Origin: Bryoerythrophyllum caledonicum
Taxonomy: Eukaryota; Streptophyta; Bryopsida; Pottiales; Pottiaceae
Length of the DNA stretch: 64,000 bases
NCBI GenBank assembly: GCA_963971425.1
Contig: OZ020514.1
Location: 23,533,406 to 23,597,405 of the forward strand
Direction of reading: 5' to 3'
The position numbers and the translations under genes are program-made. Under the pieces are notes generated by a model, which was not told the DNA's origin, ran no database searches, and worked only from the letters and a program-made list of their open reading frames with translations. This document shows positions 57,920-64,000 of the stretch, one piece after another; the first letter of the stretch is position 1, and the number at the start of each line of letters is the position of its first letter.

Positions 57920-58152
57920 TATTGAAGAATGAAATGAAAGGAAGACAATGAAGAATGAACAAGTTGGTGGTAAAGCTTGCAATGAGAGGTGAATTCTCCC
58001 ACTTCCCATGCTCTTCTTATCAATGGAATACATCAGCCCTTGATTGTAATCCTTATGGGACAATGACACCAAGCTACCCTTTTCTACTTCTTATCTTCTA
58101 ACGTAGGGCTGGTCCTACCTTTCTATACTAGTTTAGCACTCTATACTCAACA
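57920..58152 (-). repeat. 3' LTR of the intact element
   Basis: 233 bp; lacks two bases in the GAGAGAGG run compared with the 5' LTR. The last eight codons of pol lie within it. Confidence 0.95.
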
Positions 58153-61100
58153 CTCCCACTTAGCGAGGTGTCCTTGGACTCTAAGCGCATTGCCTTGCTC
58201 AACATCACATATCGCTCTCTTCCAAGTGCCTTTGTGAGCACATCAGCCACCATGTGCTCCGTGGGGCAATACCGCAACTCAATTACCTCATCTTCAATCT
58301 TCTCTCGAATGAAATGGTGTTGCACATCTATGTGCTTCGTTCGTGAGTGGTGCTTGGGGTTCTTCGCGAGTGCAATGCAACCTTGGTTGTCGCACATGAT
58401 GGTGGTTGCCTCCCATTGCACATACCCTACATCAGCCATCAATTGCCTTAGCCAAATGGCCTCCTTGGCGGATTGGCTCGCCGCCATGTACTCCGCTTCC
58501 GTGGTTGATAGAGCCACCGTTGGTTGGCGCTTGCTATTCCACGATATGGCGCCCACTCCAAGGAAGAAGACGTAGCCCGTCGTGGACTTCCTTGTGCTTG
58601 CATCGCCTCCCCAATCCGCATCGCAATATCCTTGAAGGCTGATGTCTTTGCCTCCAAGAGTCAACTTCATCTCCATGGTGCCCTTCAAGTACCTCATGAT
58701 CCTCTTCACCGCTGCCCAATGCATAGGACCGGGCTTGGACATGAATTGAGACACCACGCTTACCGCAAATGCAAGGTCAGCCCTTGTGGCTACCATTGCA
58801 TACATTAGACAACCCACACTCTCCTTGTAGGGTATATCCAACATACCTTCCTCATGCTCTTGAAACTCTTCATTGCCAAGCTTCACCAATGGCGCCTTTG
58901 CATCCAAAGGTGTGCCAATGGGCTTGCAATCCTCCATGCCAAACCGTTGGAGCACACCCTCGATGTACCTCCGTTGGTGCATGGTGATGGTGAGGGCTGC
59001 CCTATCCCTCTCAATGTGAACTCCCAAGAAGAAATGCAACTCACCAAGATCACTCATGTCATACTCCTCTTCAAGGCTGCCCTTCAACTTCCTCATCATC
59101 AACATGCCACTCACCAACAAGATCACGTCGTCCACGTAGATGACCACCGCCATGAAGTAGTCCGTTGTTTGCTTGATGTACAATGAATGGTCAGCCATGC
59201 TTCTTGTGAAGCCCTCCCTTGTGAAGAATGCATGGAAGCTCTCATACCAAGCACGTGGAGATTGCTTGAGCCCATAAAGGCTCTTCTTCAACTTGCACAC
59301 AAGGTGGGCTTGGCCTTCTTGCACAAACCCCGGTGGCTGGTCCATGTACACATCCTCCTCCAACTCTCCATTCAAGAAGGCCGTCTTCACATCCATTTGA
59401 TGGATCCCCAAGTCCATGGCTGCCCCGAGCGCTAACATGCACCGAATGGTGCTAAACTTCGCAACGGGAGCAAAGGTCTCATTGAAGTCCACACCTTCAA
59501 CTTGTGAGAAGCCCTTTGCGACGAGCCTTGCCTTGTACCTCACGATGTCACCATTGGCATCCCTCTTCGTTCGAAAGACCCACTTGCACCCTACACGCTT
59601 GCGGTTTGAAGGCAATGGTGCCAACTCCCACGTTCCATTGGCCATCAAGGACTCATACTCTTCTTGCATGGCTAGCTCCCACTTGCTCGCATCTAGCGAG
59701 TGTATGGCCTCACTCATGGTGTGAGGCTCCGCAATGGCAGCCACGTTTGCACGCTCCACATCACGAGGGGGCAAGATGTGGTTCTTCCACCACTCTACAA
59801 GTGGCTTGCGCACCGTCCTCGAGTACCGAGACGCCTCCGTGGTGTCGTTGTCATCTTTCCTTGGTGGTGGATGCGGTGGAGCCTCCCTTGCAATCCTCCT
59901 TGTCCTCGCACGAAGAATAGGAGCCGATTGCCCTCCATGCTTGGGCTGGCCCTCCACCTCTTCATCAATGGTGCCTTCCCCTCCCTCCACAAAGCTCTCC
60001 GAAGGGCCACAAAGGGCTGGTTGCACCACCAAAGGCTGTGGCTCTTCTTCAAAGTCTTCATCATCATCGGATTTGAAGGAGCCGTCCACCTCAAGGGCTG
60101 GTCCTTCATCAACACTCTCACTTGGATGCTCCTTCAAAGACTCCTTGTCTTCGAAGAACTCCACGTCCGGGCTCTTGATTATCTTCTTCGTTGCCATGCA
60201 AATCAGCCTATACGCCTTCGTGCCCTCACAATATCCAAGGAACAAGCACTTGATGGCCTTTGCATCAAGCTTGGTCCTCCTCTCATCGGGCACCTTTGCA
60301 TAAGCCACACAACCAAAGACACGCATGTGGGAGATGGTGGGACGCTTACCGCTCCATGCTTCTTTGGGCGTCACACCTTGGAGAGCCCTACTAGGGCACC
60401 GGTTGCGTGTGTACACCGCGGTACACACCGCCTCAGCCCAAAACTCACGCCCAAGCTCTTGGGCATACAACATGGACCGCGCCATCTCCACAATGGTGCG
60501 GTTTGCACGCTCCGCAACACCATTTTGTTGTGGAGTGTAGGGGGCTGATGTGTTCCTCGCAATGCCATGCTTGCGCAAGAACTCATCGAATGCCTTGCCC
60601 GTGTACTCGCCGCCATTGTCGGAGCGCAATATCTTCACCTTGTGCTCCGATTGCTTCTCAACCAAGCTCTTCCACTCCTTGAAGCGTGGTAGCACCTCAC
60701 TCTTGCACTTGAGCACATACACCCACACCTTCCTTGAAAAGTCATCAATGAAGGTGAAGAAGTACCTTGCTCCTCCAAAAGATGTCGTCTTCATTGGCCC
60801 GCACACGTCCGAATGGACCAACTCTAACACCTTGGTGGCACGCTCCGCACCATCGGTAGGGTAGGGCTGCCTTGCAAACTTGCCTTCAATGCACCCTTCA
60901 CAAACAAATGGCACCACATTGGATGGAGCCTTGCCTAGGTCCATGCCGTTTGCCATGCCTTGCAACGCCTTGACTCCCTTCGCATTGAGATGGCCCATCC
61001 TTCTATGCCAAAGCTCCATGAGTGGCCCGTTGGTCGATGTGTGTGCTAGGCAACCCACATCAGCCCCACTCACCACCTTGAGCTCCAATCCATACAAGTT

Positions 61101-62246
61101 GGCCTCCATTGAAGATGTGGCAATCAAATTACCTTCACAAGAGCGCACCGCACATCCTTTGGTGTTGAATTGCACCACCAACCCTCTTGATACGAGCTTG
61201 CTCACCGATAGTAAGTTGGCATGCAACTTGGGTACATGGAGCACGTCGTGCACCACGATGCGCCTCCGCTGGCCCTCCACGTTGCTCTCCACCACGATGG
61301 AACCCTTGCCCACCACCTCCACCACGCCGTTGTCTCCCATAAACACGTGACGCCCCGAAATGGGCTCATACGTGTCAAAGGCATGCTTGTGGGGTGTCAT
61401 GTGTTGTGTGGCCCCCGAATCAACAATCCAATTGTTCATGGAGGTGTTGGCTGCCCCGCCATTGGCCACAAACACAAAGTCATTGTGGCTTACCTCATCT
61501 CTTGCATTGTTGGCCACTTCCTTGTTGCTCCAACAATTGCGAGCAATGTGGCCCGGTTTGCCACACTTGTAGCACGTACGCGCCTCTTGCCTTGTGCTAG
61601 AGCTGCCCTTCTTGTCTTGACGTGAGATCATTGCCGCATCTTCACCTTGAGGTTCCCTCTCCTTCCTCTTGGACAGTTCATGCATAAGTCGTGCGGTAAT
61701 GAACTCCACGGTGAGCTCCTTCACGGGCCGCGTCTCCAAGGCCGTGATCAAGTGCTCGTACGATGGTGGAAGGCTTTCAAGCAAAGTCATAACAACATCT
61801 TCGTCTTTCACGGGCACATCTAAACAAGTGAGCTGGTCCGCAAGGGACTTTACCTTGTTGATGTGATCCAACATGTCGCCGCCGTCCTCCATCTTCACCG
61901 TGAAGAACTTCCTTCTCAAAAACAAGATGTTGGAGAGGCTCTTGGTCTCGTGTATGTTGCACAACGTGGTCCACGCTTCCGCTGGTCCTTTGCAAGCCTT
62001 GATGTGCGCCATCTCCTTGTCCACCAAGTTGGTGGCAATCACCGCAAAGGCACGCTTGCAACGCCGCTCATAGTCTTTCTTGTCCTTCTCATCGGCCGTG
62101 GGTGGTGGGGGCAGCTCTGTTTGATCCACGATGTCCCATAGGTCCTTGGCGGAGAGGATCATCTCCATCTTGAACTTCCATAGGCTGAAGTTGTCTCCAT
62201 TGAACTTGTCCACGAGCCGTAGCCCCTCTCCTTCACTTGAAGCCAT
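58128..62246 (-). CDS. family A Ty1/copia Gag-Pol polyprotein, intact
   Basis: 1372 codons from ATG at 62246 (MASSEGEGLRLVDKF); an upstream in-frame GTG is not used as start. Gag occupies about the first 220 residues; zinc knuckle CYKCGKPGHIARNC at about 224-237; protease DSGAT at about 276; integrase HHCC (WHRRMGHLN, CEGCIEGK) and DDE residues D480, D543, E579 (62 and 35 between); RT with YVDD at about 1037-1040; RNase H with [10 protein letters not shown] near 1208, TTEAEYM near 1250 and [10 protein letters not shown] near 1287. No stop or frameshift. The frame ends inside the 3' LTR (VEYRVLN). Gag and Pol share one frame, so a ratio control such as differential splicing or processing would be needed, as in Drosophila copia. 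This is the likely source of trans-acting proteins for the defective A copies. Confidence 0.96.
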   Translation of the reverse strand: MASSEGEGLRLVDKFNGDNFSLWKFKMEMILSAKDLWDIVDQTELPPPPTADEKDKKDYERRCKRAFAVIATNLVDKEMAHIKACKGPAEAWTTLCNIHETKSLSNILFLRRKFFTVKMEDGGDMLDHINKVKSLADQLTCLDVPVKDEDVVMTLLESLPPSYEHLITALETRPVKELTVEFITARLMHELSKRKEREPQGEDAAMISRQDKKGSSSTRQEARTCYKCGKPGHIARNCWSNKEVANNARDEVSHNDFVFVANGGAANTSMNNWIVDSGATQHMTPHKHAFDTYEPISGRHVFMGDNGVVEVVGKGSIVVESNVEGQRRRIVVHDVLHVPKLHANLLSVSKLVSRGLVVQFNTKGCAVRSCEGNLIATSSMEANLYGLELKVVSGADVGCLAHTSTNGPLMELWHRRMGHLNAKGVKALQGMANGMDLGKAPSNVVPFVCEGCIEGKFARQPYPTDGAERATKVLELVHSDVCGPMKTTSFGGARYFFTFIDDFSRKVWVYVLKCKSEVLPRFKEWKSLVEKQSEHKVKILRSDNGGEYTGKAFDEFLRKHGIARNTSAPYTPQQNGVAERANRTIVEMARSMLYAQELGREFWAEAVCTAVYTRNRCPSRALQGVTPKEAWSGKRPTISHMRVFGCVAYAKVPDERRTKLDAKAIKCLFLGYCEGTKAYRLICMATKKIIKSPDVEFFEDKESLKEHPSESVDEGPALEVDGSFKSDDDEDFEEEPQPLVVQPALCGPSESFVEGGEGTIDEEVEGQPKHGGQSAPILRARTRRIAREAPPHPPPRKDDNDTTEASRYSRTVRKPLVEWWKNHILPPRDVERANVAAIAEPHTMSEAIHSLDASKWELAMQEEYESLMANGTWELAPLPSNRKRVGCKWVFRTKRDANGDIVRYKARLVAKGFSQVEGVDFNETFAPVAKFSTIRCMLALGAAMDLGIHQMDVKTAFLNGELEEDVYMDQPPGFVQEGQAHLVCKLKKSLYGLKQSPRAWYESFHAFFTREGFTRSMADHSLYIKQTTDYFMAVVIYVDDVILLVSGMLMMRKLKGSLEEEYDMSDLGELHFFLGVHIERDRAALTITMHQRRYIEGVLQRFGMEDCKPIGTPLDAKAPLVKLGNEEFQEHEEGMLDIPYKESVGCLMYAMVATRADLAFAVSVVSQFMSKPGPMHWAAVKRIMRYLKGTMEMKLTLGGKDISLQGYCDADWGGDASTRKSTTGYVFFLGVGAISWNSKRQPTVALSTTEAEYMAASQSAKEAIWLRQLMADVGYVQWEATTIMCDNQGCIALAKNPKHHSRTKHIDVQHHFIREKIEDEVIELRYCPTEHMVADVLTKALGRERYVMLSKAMRLESKDTSLSGSVEYRVLN

Positions 62247-62816
62247 AGCTTGGTGTGGAGTAGCTCCCACTCACTCCAAGCACTTCAGCCCTCTTCACAA
62301 GACCCTCGCAACTCCTATGCACTCAAAACACTATACCAAGTGCACATGCAAGTGCAAATCAGCCCTACTAGTGTCACTTGCAACCCTAAGCTCTCCCTTT
62401 AGCACCTCTAGGGTAGATGACCACTCTAAACACTCAAATCAGCACCTCTAGTGCTACACACGACCCTAGGCACTCACCTTGGCACCTCTAGTCCACATCA
62501 GCCCCTCTTCAAGTGCACATCCACTAAACTCACTAGTTTAGACACTAGTGCAACACCATGCACTCTAATGCACTCAAATGGGCACTCCAAACATCAAGAG
62601 CACAATCCCAAGGTCAAATGTGCTGACCTAACCCTAAATCAAGACACATGAAACCCTAGTTGCTCCAATGAGCCTCAAATCCACCCAAACGACCTCTCAA
62701 CAACACAACAACAAGCAAACACTCACCAAGGCACAATGTTGAGCAATCCGGCTCTCCCAAGGTGCTCCAAGCTTGCTCCAAGTAGATCAGCCCTCCCCTC
62801 CTTCGCAACTCACGTT
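62247..62816 (-). mobile_element. leader of the intact element
   Basis: About 570 bp between PBS and gag, without ORF, with repeated words such as AGAGGTGCTGATTTGAG and GGGCTGATGTG in sense orientation. Packaging or translation signals would lie here but are not identifiable. Confidence 0.75.
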
Positions 62817-62831
62817 CGTGGGCCCATAACC
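62817..62831 (-). promoter_or_regulatory. primer-binding site, initiator tRNA-Met anticodon-arm type
   Basis: Sense GGTTATGGGCCCACG begins right after the 5' LTR. Its complement CGTGGGCCCATAACC matches an initiator tRNA-Met anticodon stem-loop with CAT in the centre, not the tRNA 3' end (no TGG at the start). Drosophila copia uses a cleaved tRNA half this way. Confidence 0.75.
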
Positions 62832-63066
62832 TATTGAAGAATGAAATGAAAGGAAGACAATGAAGAATGAACAAGTTGGTGGTAAAGCTTGCAATGAGAG
62901 AGGTGAATTCTCCCACTTCCCATGCTCTTCTTATCAATGGAATACATCAGCCCTTGATTGTAATCCTTATGGGACAATGGCACCAAGCTACCCTTTTCTA
63001 CTTCTTATCTTCTAAGGTAGGGCTGGTCCTACCTTTCTATACTAGTTTAGCACTCTATACTCAACA
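62832..63066 (-). repeat. 5' LTR of the intact element
   Basis: 235 bp, from TATTGAAG to TCAACA on the plus strand, and directly followed by the TSD. Confidence 0.95.
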
Positions 63067-63071
63067 TTCCG
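63067..63071. repeat. target-site duplication TTCCG, right
   Basis: Second copy of the duplicated insertion target. Confidence 0.95.
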
Positions 63072-64000
63072 AACCTCCGTCAGGGCAGCCGCGGATGCAT
63101 TGGCCTTTGCCTCTGCTTGTTTCCGGGCCACCACCGCAAGCTCTGCTTCGTGGCGAGCGTGCCCTATTTCTTCTCCATCTCCGTGTTGGCCTTGTATATG
63201 GTGGAGATTTGAAGGTGCAACGCATTTGTGTCATCCTCCCTTCTCCGGAGATCCTCCAGCCGGTTGATAGCATCTTCCAGCCGGCTGACCCCCAGACTCC
63301 GGAAGACTTGCGCGACACCGGTTGTGACGATGAAGTTGGTCTCCTTGAAGGCGGCCACTTTCCAGCCGACCTCGCGCAGGAGATCATCCATCTCCTTCAG
63401 CTGAGCCTTGGCATCTTTCGGATCAACCTTCCTCCTCTTCCGCTGGCTTCCACTGAAGGCCTAGACTCGTCTTCTCCGGACGATGCGGATGAGCTGCGGA
63501 TGTTTGGACTCTCCGGCACTCGCTCCTTGCCTTGAGGCTTCTTTAGAGCCCTCCGGTCTCCTTCCGGAGTATCCACGGTTGTTGCTTCCGGCACGGCCTC
63601 CGCTACCCCTCCGGATTCTTCCTCTGACTCTTCACCTCTGTACTTCTAGAGGCTGAGTACTTCGTCATACAATCTCACCTCCGCCGGAGTGAGTTGTTGG
63701 TGGTGACAGTAGAGGTGCACCACATAGGAGGCCAGTGGGGTTGGTGATTTCTTCACCTTCCGGAGGTTGGCCACGAGACGGTTGATCATCTCGCTCATGA
63801 GCGTCCCCCAATCCACGACGATCTTCCGCCGGAGTGCTCCTAGAAAAGTACAAGCCCACTTCGCCACCACCCGCCTCGGCTTTTCCGAATGGAAAATAGG
63901 GTTTAAAAACCCTAGCACTAGTTGGGCATCCCGGTGAAGTAGGTCTTGCAGACTGTAGCCTTCCATCGGATCGACTTTCACACCGAATTTCTCCGTCACG
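63072..64000 (-). pseudogene. unknown protein, 5' half, split by the copia insertion; runs off the window
   Basis: Minus-strand segments, in order: MTEKFGVKVDPMEGYSLQD to TPAEVRLYDEVLSL (63999-63646), a Ser/Glu-rich linker with PEGDRRALKKPQGKERVPES (63594-63397), then MDDLLREVGWKVAAFKETNF with a helical heptad-like stretch (63391-63164). A stop after EMEKK at 63164 is avoided by a one-base shift, giving an Ala/Glu-rich helix that reaches the insertion site. The first segment (SEKPRRVVAKWACTFLGALR, LASYVVHLYCHHQQLTP) looks like the helical core of plant mobile-element ORFs with a fixed fold, but I cannot name the family. The true start may lie beyond 64000. Confidence 0.6.

Larger units (their letters stand above)
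57920..63066 (-). mobile_element. intact family A Ty1/copia element (5147 bp)
   Basis: Complete element with both LTRs, PBS, leader, one uninterrupted gag-pol, a polypurine tract (AAGTGGGAG, 58153-58161) and 5-bp TSD. The LTRs differ by two substitutions and one 2-bp indel, so insertion is recent. It defines the LTR ends for all other copies: TGTTGA...TCAATA, imperfect inverted termini ending in TA rather than the usual CA. Confidence 0.95.

Noticed and set aside
59700..60548. Long plus-strand ORF (282 codons) opposite pol, and similar antisense ORFs in every copia copy
   Set aside because: Mirror frames of a conserved gag-pol; they repeat wherever the pol linker occurs and have low-complexity translations without a domain.
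62246..62270. Upstream GTG at 62270 as gag start
   Set aside because: A eukaryotic element is expected to start at ATG; the ATG at 62246 is conserved in all family A copies and begins the Gag similarity.

Overview
This is nuclear DNA of a streptophyte, most likely a charophyte alga or bryophyte-grade plant rather than a crop-type angiosperm. The grounds are GT-AG introns, a degenerate Arabidopsis-type TTTAGGG tract, dense nested Ty1/copia retrotransposons, and a DUF7869-type transposase-like gene. That family is, as far as I recall, frequent in streptophyte algae and invertebrates and rare in seed plants. The organism call is inference. Two zones are clear: 1.3-23.3 kb is an older, low-copy-looking block with a broken intron-rich gene and unusual palindromes, and 23.3-63.1 kb is almost solid copia sequence. 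A 200-base run of N lies at 39689-39888.

Left zone. After copia debris at 125-1335, a large minus-strand gene runs from about 10.2 kb down to about 2.7 kb. I could reconstruct at least six exons. They encode a conserved unknown N-terminal region, a segment with an NGQH motif like ParB/DGQHR proteins, a coiled coil, an acidic exon and a C-terminal FCP1-like (HAD) phosphatase segment. Several nonsense and frameshift changes make it a pseudogene or a decayed mobile-element gene. A second copy of its promoter-proximal part and first coding exons lies inverted at about 19.9-23.3 kb with the same exon structure, and is cut off by a copia LTR. Between the two copies lie AT-rich DNA, repeats and a broken DUF7869 transposase-like gene (11613-14352, minus).

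The palindrome system. A 21-bp odd palindrome (arms TTTAGCTCGA and TCGAGCTAAA around one C or G) recurs more than 30 times, exact or degenerate, at 1.3-22 kb. It falls in every intron I can define in the large gene and in no coding exon I read. Its positions are conserved between the two inverted gene copies. Upstream of the transposase, eight copies form a 47-bp-period array whose core folds as a palindrome of palindromes about 265 bp long. This is the most unusual signal in the window.

Right zone. Two copia families are present. Family A has 235-bp LTRs (TGTTGA...TCAATA), a primer-binding site matching the anticodon arm of initiator tRNA-Met (as in Drosophila copia) and a gag-pol frame ending inside the 3' LTR. 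It is represented by one intact copy (57920-63066, TSD TTCCG), one nearly full copy (48005-52745), a tandem LTR array with three apparently identical 2984-bp units (29162-38113), and many fragments in both orientations. Family B has an uninterrupted 1345-aa gag-pol (43398-47435, minus) but has lost its 5' LTR and part of its 3' LTR. The intact A copy sits inside a further unrecognised minus-strand coding sequence whose two halves lie at 56987-57914 and 63072-64000.
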